A stretch of DNA of 64,000 nucleotides, taken from assembly GCA_013289585.1 (NCBI GenBank), contig JABCZR010000021.1, positions 1 to 64,000 of the forward strand, written 5' to 3'. The translations under genes and the position numbers were made by a program. This document shows, one piece after another, positions 1 through 8,484 of this stretch. The notes under the pieces were generated by a model that searched no databases, had not been told where the DNA came from, and saw only the letters and a list, made by a program, of their open reading frames with translations. The stretch's first letter is position 1; every line of letters starts with the position of its first letter. Origin of the DNA: Acidobacteriota bacterium. GTDB taxonomy: Bacteria > Acidobacteriota > Terriglobia > Acidiferrales > UBA7541.

Positions 1-1
1 G

Positions 2-175
2 TTCGGCAATCCTGCCATTTTCGTTTCACTGGTCGAATGGGCCGACCGCATCATCTCCGAATAGGTCCTGGTTAACGCGGTTATCGTACAAGTGAAATTG
101 GCCCCGATCCCATTGTCCGGTAAGGCGACTTACCAGGAGCTAGCACGCTTCTGGGGCGAAATAACTTCCGGTTAG
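2..175 (+). pseudogene. C-terminal remnant of a TsaE-like tRNA-threonylcarbamoyladenosine ATPase, cut by window edge
   Basis: One reading frame runs from the window edge to a stop at 173-175 and is interrupted only by a TAG at 62-64. The first part ends LVEWADRI, which resembles the conserved C-terminal VEW segment of TsaE, the ATPase partner in t6A tRNA modification. After the amber codon the same frame continues VNAVIVQVKLAP, which fits the strand that follows this motif in TsaE. The simplest reading is a gene tail with a CAG-to-TAG change, either decayed or ending early. The ATP-binding part lies outside the window, so the family call rests on a short stretch. Confidence 0.35.
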
Positions 176-516
176 CTCATCACACGACCAGAACCAACTG
201 TAGACTCTGCACCATGACGAGAAGTGAGGTGGAAAGAGCCGCAACAGCTACTGGCCAATGAGGTACTGGATTGGCGCGGGGGTGTCCCTCATTGGCACTT
301 ATCATGAGCTTGGTCTGAACAATCGTTTCTTACGACGCTCCTCTCTTATCTTTTTACTGACTTTTTGCTTGACACTTCCGGCTTGGCGGAAGCAGAGTTA
401 CTTCACTTTTTCCACTCCCTTTCCTCACTGTATTTTCGTCTGCCTTCTTGGAAAGGATTTCCCGACCCCGTGGCGGACAAAAACGGCAATGAGCGAAGGG
501 CACTAAGAGAGGTTAT
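176..516. other. Intergenic region upstream of the haloperoxidase gene, with a possible promoter and inverted repeat
   Basis: No convincing gene. A TTGACA hexamer at 369-374 is followed directly by the inverted repeat CTTCCG (375-380) / CGGAAG (387-392), which could be a promoter with an operator. No good -10 box lies at the right distance. The 82-codon open frame across 258-506 has no Shine-Dalgarno sequence and no recognisable domain. Confidence 0.3.
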
Positions 517-2274
517 ATGAGCGAAAACCAGGCGGAGAAACACCCTGAGGAGATTCAAGATCGATTGGACGGCAAAGCGGAGGCTCAGGATTTGGCAACG
601 GACTCGACATCTAATTCCCTGAGCAGACGCTCATTCTTGGGTCGTGCCGGCACTTCTACTGTTGTCGCGGCCGCAAGTGTCGGCTTTCCCGCGTTGTTGT
701 TAACTGAGAATGCCGAAGCTCGCCGCGTCGCCCGCATCTCTGACCACGACGACGACGATGACGATGATGATTCGTCGCGTAGAGGGCGATCTTTTCAAAT
801 TCGGTTGAAGGCAGCGACTGCCGAACGCAAGGTTCCAACTCCACGCCAGATCAATAACGGCGACGAAGCCCGGTATGACAACTTTATCGGTAATTATTCC
901 CAAGGTCTGCCCCATGACAGCATCGGCGAAGTTGATAGGGCCGCATACCGCGCGTTGTTGACGGCCGTGAAGACCGGCGATCCCGAGGATTTCGCGGAAA
1001 TTCCACTCGGAGGAAATGTGAAGCTGCAGGGCCCTCAGGGAGGGCTGGCTTTTGATCTGGAAGGCACCGATAGCGGGCAACTGACCATCCCGCCCTCACC
1101 TGCCCTGGCTAGCGCGGAGAGGGCAGGCGAGATGGTAGAAGACTACTGGATGGCCTTAGCCCGCGACATCCCCTTCTCTCAATACGGGAACGAGCCAATT
1201 ACCGCAGCGGCGATCACTGACCTGAACAAACTTTCCGACTTCCGAGGACCGAAAGTGAACGGGAAGATCACTGCAAGCACTTTGTTCCGCGGTTCTACGC
1301 CGGGCGACCTGATCGGGCCCTACATCTCTCAGTTTTTCCTCCTGCCGGTGATCTTTGGAACACTCAGCGTCGCGCAGAAGTACAATACCTACGTCGCTGA
1401 CAAAGACTATCTAACGGACTTCACTTCCTGGCTGGAGGTGCAAAACGGGCAGGGACCTTTCCCAGCCAATAACGTTTTGCCTACTACCACTTACCTCAAG
1501 AACGGTCGCGACCTCGGGGCCTGGGTCCATGCAGACTTTGCCTACCAAGCTTATCTGTTCGCGTCACAATGGCTTCTAGGAAACAAGGCACCGTTCAATC
1601 TGGGGAACCCATACCTCAAAATAGCGAATCAGGCGGGGGTTCAAACCTTCGGACCTCAACATATTCAAGATTTGCTGGGCGAAGTCTCGAACCGGGCGCT
1701 CAAGGCGATGTGGTATCAGAAGTGGTTCGTGCACCGGGCTTTGCGGCCCGTGGCGTACGGAGGCCTTGTCCACAACACGATCACGGGAGTGGCAAAATAC
1801 CCCATCCACAGTGATGTTCTGAACTCCGCAGCAATCGGTCAGATCTCCGCAAAGAACCCGGGCTCATACCTCTTGCCGGCCGCCTTCCCCGAAGGGAATC
1901 CCCAGCATCCGTCTTACGGCGAAGGGCATGGCGTGCTCGCGGGCGCTTGCGTTACCGCCCTGAAGGCCTTCTTCGACGAAACCTTCGTAATACCCAAGCC
2001 GGTGGTAGCTTCCGATGATGGTCAGAGTTTGCTCGCTTACACTGGTCCTGACGCAGGGAAGATCAATGTGGGTGGCGAACTGAATAAACTCGCCAACAAT
2101 GTTGCCTTAGGGCGCGACATGGCCGGAGTGCACTGGCGCTCGGATGCCCAGCAAGCTTTACTGCTCGGCGAAGCAGTCACGATCAGCATCCTGCGGGACC
2201 AGCGCGCAACCTATAACGAGCCCTTTAGTGGTTTTACATTCACCAAGTTCGACGGCACGACGATCACCGTCTAG
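517..2274 (+). CDS. Tat-exported vanadium-dependent haloperoxidase-like protein (PAP2 superfamily)
   Basis: 585 residues. A purine-rich AGAGAGG lies just before the ATG. A twin-arginine signal (SRRSFLG, RR at residues 37-38, then a hydrophobic stretch to about 62) predicts Tat export. Residues 78-85 are eight consecutive Asp in a DH-rich tract next to the predicted cleavage zone. The C-terminal half has the three vanadate/phosphate-binding blocks of the vanadium haloperoxidase/PAP2 fold: KWFVHRALRP, HPSYGEGHGVLAGA (Ser and Gly-His), and GRDMAGVHWRSD (Arg and His). Family knowledge suggests peroxide-dependent halide oxidation or acid phosphatase activity in the periplasm; the sequence does not say which. 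It appears to be a single-gene unit. Confidence 0.85.
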   Translation: MSENQAEKHPEEIQDRLDGKAEAQDLATDSTSNSLSRRSFLGRAGTSTVVAAASVGFPALLLTENAEARRVARISDHDDDDDDDDSSRRGRSFQIRLKAATAERKVPTPRQINNGDEARYDNFIGNYSQGLPHDSIGEVDRAAYRALLTAVKTGDPEDFAEIPLGGNVKLQGPQGGLAFDLEGTDSGQLTIPPSPALASAERAGEMVEDYWMALARDIPFSQYGNEPITAAAITDLNKLSDFRGPKVNGKITASTLFRGSTPGDLIGPYISQFFLLPVIFGTLSVAQKYNTYVADKDYLTDFTSWLEVQNGQGPFPANNVLPTTTYLKNGRDLGAWVHADFAYQAYLFASQWLLGNKAPFNLGNPYLKIANQAGVQTFGPQHIQDLLGEVSNRALKAMWYQKWFVHRALRPVAYGGLVHNTITGVAKYPIHSDVLNSAAIGQISAKNPGSYLLPAAFPEGNPQHPSYGEGHGVLAGACVTALKAFFDETFVIPKPVVASDDGQSLLAYTGPDAGKINVGGELNKLANNVALGRDMAGVHWRSDAQQALLLGEAVTISILRDQRATYNEPFSGFTFTKFDGTTITV

Positions 2275-2428
2275 TCAGCTTTCGCACTAATATAATTTCT
2301 AATATGACGATCTAATTTCGGTGTTTGTGATTGTGGCTAGGCACAGCCACGTTCGTTAGGAAGACACTTGGATGCCTGGGGCTACGGTACGCGTCAAAAA
2401 CATGGTTCTGGGCGAGTTGTCGGCAACC

Positions 2429-2548
2429 CGGAAGTAATGGCCTAACTCCCGATAAACGCACTAACCGTCCAAGTGAAGTATTACTTCACATCTCCGATAA
2501 AGCGACTATATAGGCAAGTGGAATTGGATTGTTGGGGGATTACTTCCG
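2429..2548. repeat. Palindrome-rich intergenic element with 10-bp terminal inverted repeats
   Basis: CGGAAGTAAT at 2429-2438 is repeated in inverted orientation as ATTACTTCCG at 2539-2548. Between them, at 2473-2489, is a 17-bp near-perfect palindrome, GTGAAGTA-T-TACTTCAC. Related words occur elsewhere at this end of the window: CAAGTG(A/G)AATTGG near 89 and again near 2515, and ATAACTTCCG near 161. It lies in the 464-base gap between the haloperoxidase and SYLF genes, which otherwise holds no supported gene. It could be a small non-autonomous mobile element, a structured RNA or an operator region. Confidence 0.45.
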
Positions 2549-2738
2549 ATTTGCCAGTGCCACAACTTCCCCGTGCCTTTCACGGCTCTCTATGCCCCTG
2601 AATCACGTTGATGGTCCGCCCCTGTATGGATTGACAGTTCCCAACCCGCTAACCTCTGCGTTACTCTTCTTAATACGCCTGTGGGGGCTCGGTCAAGATT
2701 CGGCCAGGCAACACCTTAAATCAGAAAGGAAGGGGCCC

Positions 2739-3461
2739 ATGCTACGAACTGCGTCTAAAAAAACGAGTGCGCGGATTAACAGGAAAGCTTTGTCTTGCTT
2801 CCTCACTTCCATAATGCTGTTGATGATTCTGCCTGTGTTTGCTGGGGACAAGGAGAAGGACGAAGACACACTTCGGCAAGCCACCCTCGTGTTACAGGGT
2901 TTTCTCAACAGCAAAGACATCTCACCGGATTTGTTGTCAAAGGCTGATTGCGTGCTCATTTTACCTAACGTAAAGAAGTTCGGTATCGGTATCGGCGGCA
3001 GCGGGGGCCGCGGCCCCTTGCTCTGTCGAGGTGGCCAAAACTTCGAGGGCAAGTGGTCAACCCCTGCGATGTATTCAGTCGGCGGTATGAGCGCTGGTCT
3101 GCAGATAGGTGGCTCGTCCACTGATTTCGTCCTTCTGCTCATGACTCCGAAAGTCGTAGATCAGATTCTGAACGGGAAGACCAAGATGGGTACGGATGCG
3201 ACTGCAGCGGCGGGCCCCGGCGCCACCGCGGCTAGTGCGTCGGACGCCGACATTCTGACCTACGGGAAGGCCAAGGGATTGTTCGCTGGCGTATCCCTGG
3301 GAGGCGCAACGGTCGAACCAGACAATGATGCGAACCACCGCCTCTACGGCAAGACGCTAACCGCAACTAATATCGTGCGCGAAACCGGTGTCCAACCAAC
3401 GACTGAAGGTAAGCCCTTGGTTGCAGTGCTTGACAGCAAACTCACAAAGCACAGCAACTGA
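2739..3461 (+). CDS. Secreted SYLF-domain (Ysc84-like) lipid-binding protein
   Basis: 240 residues from the ATG at 2739, chosen because AGAAAGGAAGGGG lies just upstream and a normal signal peptide follows (basic start, then SCFLTSIMLLMILPVFAG). The mature part matches the SYLF/Ysc84 domain: an N-terminal helix (LVLQGFLNSKDISPDLLSKA), then CVLILPNVKKFGIGIGGSGGRGPLLCR, and later Gly-rich strands ending near KGLFAGVSLGGA. SYLF proteins bind phosphoinositides or membranes in eukaryotes; in bacteria they are exported proteins of unclear function. A low-complexity Ala/Gly insert is seen around residues 150-170. The open frame continues upstream, but that extension has no signal-peptide features and is probably not translated. 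Confidence 0.8.
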   Translation: MLRTASKKTSARINRKALSCFLTSIMLLMILPVFAGDKEKDEDTLRQATLVLQGFLNSKDISPDLLSKADCVLILPNVKKFGIGIGGSGGRGPLLCRGGQNFEGKWSTPAMYSVGGMSAGLQIGGSSTDFVLLLMTPKVVDQILNGKTKMGTDATAAAGPGATAASASDADILTYGKAKGLFAGVSLGGATVEPDNDANHRLYGKTLTATNIVRETGVQPTTEGKPLVAVLDSKLTKHSN

Positions 3462-3628
3462 AAAGACTTTAGCTCTATTTGTTCCGAGTTAGGACGACAG
3501 GCGTTTTTCGCTAACGGCGAAGCGCATGACAAACCACTTACCGGATAAGTGGAATCGTCCCAAATTCATGAGGTTAGTAGCAAGATTGAGCCCGCACCCG
3601 CGCCGACGGGCGCAGCGAACGGCTTACG

Positions 3629-5285
3629 CTACTCTGGTAGTCCGACGCGCCGCAGGAGTTCAGCAAAGCGTGGGTCTGAGCGGAGGCTATCCAGACGCGC
3701 CTCCGTTGTCAGATAAACCGCCATATAATACGATCGGTCTGCATAGGCCCGATTGAGCCATGCGATTGCCTGATCCTTTTCTCCCAGGCCCGCATAAATG
3801 ACTGCAAAGTTGAATGGCGCGACGTAGCTGTGCGCCGATAACCCTTTCAAATGATCCAATACCTTTGCGCTTTGGTCCTGTTCCCCAACAAAGCATAGGC
3901 GTGTCCAAGGCCTGACCAAATCTCGGGATTGTCCTTCTCCAGTTCGAGCGCGCGCTGAAACTCGGCAATCGCCTCCGGCAGTCTTCCTTTATATTCATAA
4001 GCCCGGCCCAAGAAACAGGGAGCAAACCAGAAAGTTGGGTCAAGCTCCTTGGCACTACGCACTTGCTCAATCGCCGGGTCCCATTGTCGTGTAAAGACCA
4101 AAGCCGATCCGACGATGAAGTTCGCTAACGAGGAGAGTGGATCGAGTTGCTGAGATCGCTTGGCTTCCGCAACTGCCTCGTCCTTTCGCCCCATTGGTGC
4201 CAGGAACCAGGAGTAGTACCCGTGAGCCTCCGAGTCGTTGGGATTCAATTCTATGGCTCGTTTGAACTCTCTTTCCGCGGCAACCCAATCCCACTCGTAC
4301 CAGTGGGCAATGATTGCGCGTGAAACATGAGCGTCGGCGTCCGCATCGTCGATCGCCAATGCCCTGTTGGCGGCGTCTCTGGCTTTGGGCCCCGCATCGC
4401 TGGGAGGTATGAACCAATCGACCTGATTGATGTAGTTGTAAGCCAAACCGTTGTAGGCCAGCCCATAGTTGGGATCGATAGCGATGGCCTGATGGAAATA
4501 GTCCAGACCTTTGCCAAACCCATCTTTGGTAAATTTGTTCGTGAAGTACTTGCCCTTGAGATAAAATTGGTAGGCCTCGGGATTGTCCGTTGAGCCTTTC
4601 GTCAACTTTTGCTGATCCGCTGCGGAAAGTTGCGAGCGCAACCGTTGAGAAACCTCCCTGGCGATGTCGTTTTGCACCGCCAGCAGATCGGCCAGCTTGC
4701 GGTTGTATTGCTGCCCCCAAAGCTGTGTGCCGTTCCGCACGTCGTCGAGTTCGACGCCAATGGTAAGGTCGTCGCCTCGCTGCGCGACGCGGCCCGTGAG
4801 TATGGATTGCACGCCAAGTGCTTCACCAATCTTTTGGACATCCATCGCTTGCCTTTGTAACGGTAAGCGACACTGTGCGGAATCACCTTCAGACTAGGCA
4901 ACCGCGCCAGGCTGTCGTTGATGCTCTCGGTGACTCCATCGGAAATGTAGTCCGCCTCGGGATCGTTGCTCCGATTCTCAAGAGGTAGAACGGCTATGGA
5001 ATCAATTCCGCCTTTCTTGGACCCTTTCAGATACATGCCGAGGCCTGCAGCGCAGATGACAAGCAGACTGGCAGCAATAGCCACAGCGGCTGTGTGCCGT
5101 TTTCTTCCATGGACGACAATGATGGCACCACCTGTTGACACTCTTTCAAGCGCCTGCAGGAGATCGGTTGCCGTCTGGAAACGGCCGTCGGGAGATTTCG
5201 AGAGGCACTTAAGCACAATCGCTTCGAGTGCGGGCGGAGTGTCGAGGGGATCCGGGTTGTTGTGAGCCGCGCCGCTCGGGCCAGC
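3629..5285 (-). pseudogene. Broken Ser/Thr protein kinase with TPR repeats (two frameshifts, kinase domain lost)
   Basis: Reading on the minus strand, the remnant starts inside the last helix of a kinase domain (ALEAIVLKCLSKSPDGRF). It continues through a single transmembrane segment (AAVAIAASLLVICAAGLGMYL) and a domain typical of acidobacterial kinase-TPR proteins (IAVLPLENRSNDPEADYISDG), then several TPR units. Two single-base losses break the frame: one near 4857, after VAYRYKGK, and one in a G run near 3894, inside GHAYALLG. The catalytic lobe is absent, so even if both frameshifts were sequencing errors no kinase could be made. At its upstream end the remnant joins the start of a different gene. 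Confidence 0.75.
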
Positions 5286-5449
5286 CAGGGAATGGAAAAC
5301 TGCAGCCGCACCTTCCCTTCCAGCCGGCTGTGGCGCAGTAGATGCGAATAGACCGCGCGATCCACGATGTTCAGGCGCAGACGCGGAACGACTAGATCTT
5401 CAAATTGTTTCCAGACGAGTTCGGCATTGGGTTTTATGTTTTTCATCAT
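5286..5449 (-). pseudogene. N-terminal fragment of a small HTH-like protein fused to the kinase remnant
   Basis: An ATG at 5449 opens a frame beginning MMKNIKPNAELVWKQFED, which continues with a helix-rich block (NIVDRAVYSHLLRHSRLEGK) resembling small winged-helix proteins. Around 5285 the sequence switches to the kinase C-terminal helix in a different frame, so the product would run out of frame. The exact family is not firmly recognised. The abrupt junction without an obvious insertion sequence suggests deletion by recombination. Confidence 0.45.
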
Positions 5450-5491
5450 GATAGTCCTTAAAAAACGAGTATTGGCGAGACGTAGGGTAAA

Positions 5492-5537
5492 CCTGTCATT
5501 CCGAGGGCCAGTTTTGCCCGAGGAATCTGCTTTTTTC
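5492..5537 (+). repeat. Degenerate copy of an intergenic GTCATTCCGAG...GAGGAATCTGC repeat
   Basis: TGTCATTCCGAG and, after a short spacer, GAGGAATCTGCTTTTTT form the two ends of a short intergenic element that I recognise from many environmental bacterial genomes, acidobacteria included. Here the centre carries extra bases. It lies in the 425-base gap 5450-5874, which contains no supported gene, and marks the region as repeat-bearing and decayed. Confidence 0.45.
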
Positions 5538-5650
5538 CCTGAGACTCTGCGGGCGCAGGACGACCGCGAGGCTGGAAGAGCCCGTATGTTCTAGTTGAGT
5601 TTTCAGAAGGTTGAAAACCAGAGCGATCCGCGGCCGGCTACCGGGCAAAG

Positions 5651-5685
5651 AAAAAGGGCAAGTTGCCTGAAGCACAATTTGCCCT
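5651..5685 (-). terminator. Intrinsic terminator on the minus strand
   Basis: Read on the minus strand, AGGGCAA (5679-5685) pairs with TTGCCCT (5655-5661) and is followed by a T run (complement of 5651-5655) and further Ts. It lies about 190 bases beyond the stop of the membrane protein ending at 5875, the nearest upstream minus-strand gene. Confidence 0.55.
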
Positions 5686-5874
5686 AAGAGTATGATACCA
5701 GATCGGGAGTATATTGCAAGGGCTATTTTTGACCTGCGGCAAAGGCCCCCCGAGGGCAGCCCTGGTGCACCTCCACCTCCATGAATTGGCGGAATTAGCG
5801 AGCAATTCAAGATAAACGATTGGCACTTTGCAGTTGGTTGAAATGCGAGGGCTAGCTAACAATGAAAACGGTAT

Positions 5875-6336
5875 CTAGGTATTATCGCTTGCTCCAAACG
5901 TTTTAGAGTCTCCACCAAATACTGCCATAAGACCCGCGACCAGCAATCCACTGATGCCATTCGTCACTAAGCTGCGCGCTCCGCGAAACTCATGTCTCCA
6001 TATGTCAAACAGCGAAAAGAAAACCGAGAAGTAGAGAAAGGTCTTCACAAAGGAATAAACGGAGGAATTCGCCTTGGCACCAGCCGTGTCACGTCCAGGG
6101 AAAATCTTAAGCTTCGAGAGCAAAACAATCCAAGCAATAAACACGAAAACGGCGACAAAATCTGGCAAGTACGTTCGATCCGGCCAAATCCGCCTGCAAA
6201 TCGTTGCGATCCCGAATAAGACTAGTATGGAGGTCACTGCGGTGGCGAAATCTGATAGCACCACTAGTATTGAACTGGAATTCTCAGATTCGGCTGGAAG
6301 TGTTTGGGTCGGCAGTGAATTGGGGAACATTCGCAT
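5875..6336 (-). CDS. Four-pass membrane protein of unknown function
   Basis: 153 residues, no family recognised. Four hydrophobic segments are visible: SSSILVVLSDFATAVTSILV (about 21-40), FVAVFVFIAWIVLLSKL (about 60-78), FVKTFLYFSVFFSLFDIW (about 95-113), and GISGLLVAGLMAVFGG (about 128-144). A second ATG six bases in (6330) is better placed relative to an AAGGGA just upstream, so the first two residues are uncertain. It lies downstream of and in line with the LytTR regulator at 6380-7159, with a 43-base gap, so the two may be cotranscribed. Confidence 0.55.
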   Translation of the reverse strand: MRMFPNSLPTQTLPAESENSSSILVVLSDFATAVTSILVLFGIATICRRIWPDRTYLPDFVAVFVFIAWIVLLSKLKIFPGRDTAGAKANSSVYSFVKTFLYFSVFFSLFDIWRHEFRGARSLVTNGISGLLVAGLMAVFGGDSKTFGASDNT

Positions 6337-6379
6337 CCCTTATTTTCCCTTTGGTCTCTGCGATTCTCTCTGAAACTGA

Positions 6380-7159
6380 TTATAACTTAAAAAGCTCACG
6401 CAAGCGTTTCGTTTGGGCGCGGCTCACGGGAATTTCCGTGGCTTTTTTGTCGTTCATTTTCAGCATGTAGCCGGATTTGAACCACGGCACGACTTCTTTG
6501 ATGTGGTGAATGTTCACCAGGTAGGAGCGGTGCGGGCGCCAGAAGGATTCGGAATCGAGCGCGGCGTTTAGTTCTTCGAGCGTGCGATAGTTTGAAGTGC
6601 CTTCGGTGTCTTTGGCGGTCACGGAAATCACGCCGTCCTGGATCGAAGCAAAAACCAGATCTTCGGCGCCTACCAGCAGCAGCCGCTGCTGCGATTTCAC
6701 CAGCAGTTTTACCGGCGGCGCGGAACCCTGTTTCCCTGTGCCTAGCTGCAGCACCAATTGTTCGAGCCGTTCGGTCGGGCTGGTGTGCGCCTCAATCTCC
6801 TTCCGCGCGCGCTGGATGGCTTTCGAAATACGCGCCTTATCGAACGGTTTTAAAACGTAGTCCACCGCGTTTACATCGAACGCCTGCACCGCGTAGTGAT
6901 CGAAAGCCGTCGCAAAAACCACGTGCGGCACTTTCATTTTTCGTTCGACCAGCTTTTTCAAAACTCCGAATCCATCTAACCCTGGCATCTGCACATCGAG
7001 AAAAACCAGGTCCGGAGAATGTTCCTTGATCAGCGAAACGGCTTCCACGCCGTTCTTTCCCTGCCCGATCACATTGATCTCCGGAAAACCCTTCAACAAA
7101 AACGCCAGCTCGTCCCGCGCCGGCTTCTCGTCATCCACGATGATGGTGTTGATCGCCAT
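6380..7159 (-). CDS. LytTR-family response regulator without an adjacent kinase
   Basis: 259 residues from the ATG at 7159, where the receiver domain begins directly (MAINTIIVDDEKPARDELAFLL). The receiver has the acidic pair, the phospho-acceptor Asp in LVFLDVQMPGLDG, and the conserved Lys in YVLKPFDKARI. A linker leads to a C-terminal LytTR DNA-binding domain (about 150-259) with the hallmark FWRPHRSYLVNIHHIKEV. Such regulators usually pair with LytS-type kinases; none is adjacent here, so the partner is probably elsewhere, perhaps one of the two LytS-like kinases in this window. An open extension upstream of 7159 is not needed by the domain. Confidence 0.88.
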   Translation of the reverse strand: MAINTIIVDDEKPARDELAFLLKGFPEINVIGQGKNGVEAVSLIKEHSPDLVFLDVQMPGLDGFGVLKKLVERKMKVPHVVFATAFDHYAVQAFDVNAVDYVLKPFDKARISKAIQRARKEIEAHTSPTERLEQLVLQLGTGKQGSAPPVKLLVKSQQRLLLVGAEDLVFASIQDGVISVTAKDTEGTSNYRTLEELNAALDSESFWRPHRSYLVNIHHIKEVVPWFKSGYMLKMNDKKATEIPVSRAQTKRLRELFKL

Positions 7160-7289
7160 TTTTGTGCCAGCGCCGAGTATAGGCGCACGACGAACCCCAA
7201 GCAAACGGGATGAGTCCCGCGCAGCCGCTGGCGAATTTCCTTTTTCTCGGTATCATGTCCCACGAACCGCAGCGAGAAGGAACATACAA

Positions 7290-7868
7290 ATGAAAAAATC
7301 ATCAGCGAAACCGCACTTGAAAAAAGCCAAAGTCCTGAGCAGCAAAATTGTCTACGACGGACCGATCTTCGGAATCCGCCGCGACGAAGTCATCGAACCC
7401 AGCGGCGTTCGAACCACGCGCGAAGTCATCACCCATCCCGGCTCCGTCGTCGTTCTCCCTGTGCTCCCCGACGGCCGCATCCTGCTGATCCAGCAATACC
7501 GGCACGCCGCCCACCAGTATCTCTGGGAGCTGGTGGCCGGCCGGATCGACGCCGGCGAGAGTCCTCGCGAGGCGGCCGCCCGAGAACTGATCGAAGAAAC
7601 TGGCTACCGCGCAAAGTCCCTAAGGGTTTTCCTGTATATGTTCCCCACTCCGGGCTTTCTCGAAGAAAAAATGTACATTCTCCTGGCCAAAGGGCTCGCC
7701 GCCGGCGAAGCGGAACCCGAGGAAGACGAGAAAATAATTTCCCGCCCCTATAACCGCAAGAAATTAGAAGAGATGATTCGAACGGGAAAACTCCGCGACG
7801 CAAAATCCGTCGCCGGCATTCTATTTTATTTTCGTTTCCTTGCTCCAGAGCAACGACAGAAAAGCTGA
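7290..7868 (+). CDS. Nudix hydrolase, ADP-ribose pyrophosphatase type
   Basis: 192 residues from the ATG at 7290, preceded by GAGAAGGA. The Nudix box is complete: GRIDAGESPREAAARELIEE followed by TGY (about residues 87-109). Upstream is the N-terminal beta domain common to ADP-ribose pyrophosphatases (VVLPVLPDGRILLIQQYRHA). The enzyme probably hydrolyses ADP-ribose or a related nucleoside diphosphate sugar in the cytoplasm using Mg2+. It is divergent from the LytTR gene, with about 130 bases between the starts. Substrate assignment is by family only. Confidence 0.85.
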   Translation: MKKSSAKPHLKKAKVLSSKIVYDGPIFGIRRDEVIEPSGVRTTREVITHPGSVVVLPVLPDGRILLIQQYRHAAHQYLWELVAGRIDAGESPREAAARELIEETGYRAKSLRVFLYMFPTPGFLEEKMYILLAKGLAAGEAEPEEDEKIISRPYNRKKLEEMIRTGKLRDAKSVAGILFYFRFLAPEQRQKS

Positions 7869-7938
7869 AATTCGTTTGAATCGTTTTTGTACAGGTATAA
7901 CTCCGACATGATGGTTGCTATAAAAGAATAATGTTCTA

Positions 7939-7966
7939 TTGACTCGAACTTTGATTCTGGTACACT
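7939..7966 (+). promoter_or_regulatory. Sigma-70-type promoter for the cold-shock gene
   Basis: TTGACT at 7939-7944 and TACACT at 7961-7966 are separated by 16 bases. Transcription would start near 7973, leaving an untranslated leader of about 80 bases before the TTG start codon at 8054. Long leaders are typical of cold-shock mRNAs. Confidence 0.55.
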
Positions 7967-8053
7967 CCGCGCAATTTGTACTCACACGGGTTCGGGACTG
8001 TGTGCTCGATTCAGTTTGGTATAACTTCTAACGCCTGTCAGGAGGCACTCGAA

Positions 8054-8257
8054 TTGCAAGGCACCGTCAAGTGGTTCAATAATTCCAAGGGGTATGGCTT
8101 CATTGGGCGCGATGATGGTCCAGACGTTTTCGTACACTATTCCGCCATCACTGGGGATGGCTATCGCACTTTGCAAGAAGGAGACACGGTGCAATTCGAA
8201 ATTGTCCAGGGACCCAAAGGGCCCCAGGCAGCCGAAGTCTCCAAAGCAGGCGGTTAA
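8054..8257 (+). CDS. CspA-family cold-shock protein, TTG start
   Basis: 67 residues. The TTG at 8054 is chosen because AGGAGG lies at 8040-8045 with ideal spacing, and translation from it gives the canonical N-terminus (M)[19 protein letters not shown]1 (KGYGFIGR) and RNP2 (VFVHYSAI) are intact, so it should bind single-stranded nucleic acid as an RNA chaperone. The open frame extends further upstream but would add a non-conserved tail. The gene has its own promoter and a strong terminator, so it forms a single-gene unit. Confidence 0.93.
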   Translation: MQGTVKWFNNSKGYGFIGRDDGPDVFVHYSAITGDGYRTLQEGDTVQFEIVQGPKGPQAAEVSKAGG

Positions 8258-8275
8258 GCCGTAAAGCCATCATCC

Positions 8276-8314
8276 GGCCGGCAGGGAGCGCCCCTCTGCC
8301 GGCCATTTTTTTTT
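8276..8314 (+). terminator. Strong intrinsic terminator of the cold-shock gene
   Basis: GGCCGGCAG (8276-8284) pairs perfectly with CTGCCGGCC (8296-8304) and is followed by nine Ts at 8306-8314. It begins 18 bases after the cold-shock stop codon. Confidence 0.92.
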
Positions 8315-8467
8315 GGAGTGTAGATAAATTTTAGTTAGAAGCCGGAGCCCTGGCCGACGTTTGGTCCCGCATAAACTTGCATGGGACGGTGAAGGAGACG
8401 TTTCCGCGCTTCTACATCCTCTACATCCTCTATTTTCTTTACCTCATTTACCTCCGGCTCGCAGGCT

Positions 8468-8473
8468 TATAAT
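8468..8473 (+). promoter_or_regulatory. Consensus -10 box close to the polX start
   Basis: A perfect TATAAT lies 11 bases before the polX ATG (8485), which predicts transcription starting within a few bases of the start codon. No Shine-Dalgarno sequence precedes the ATG. Together these suggest a leaderless or nearly leaderless mRNA. A weak -35 (ATTTAC) lies 16 bases upstream. Confidence 0.45.
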
Positions 8474-8484
8474 ATCGTCCCATC

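Noticed and set aside
258-506. 82-codon open frame before the haloperoxidase gene
   Set aside because: No ribosome-binding site, no domain, and its composition looks like translated intergenic DNA; it also runs into the ribosome-binding region of the real gene.
5496-5810. 104-codon minus-strand frame in the repeat-bearing gap
   Set aside because: It runs through a degenerate repeat and a terminator hairpin and has no coding character.
8411-8457. Pyrimidine-rich tandem repeats before polX as a possible CRISPR-like or satellite array
   Set aside because: Only two imperfect copies of a CTCTACATC word, without spacers; likely simple-sequence drift.
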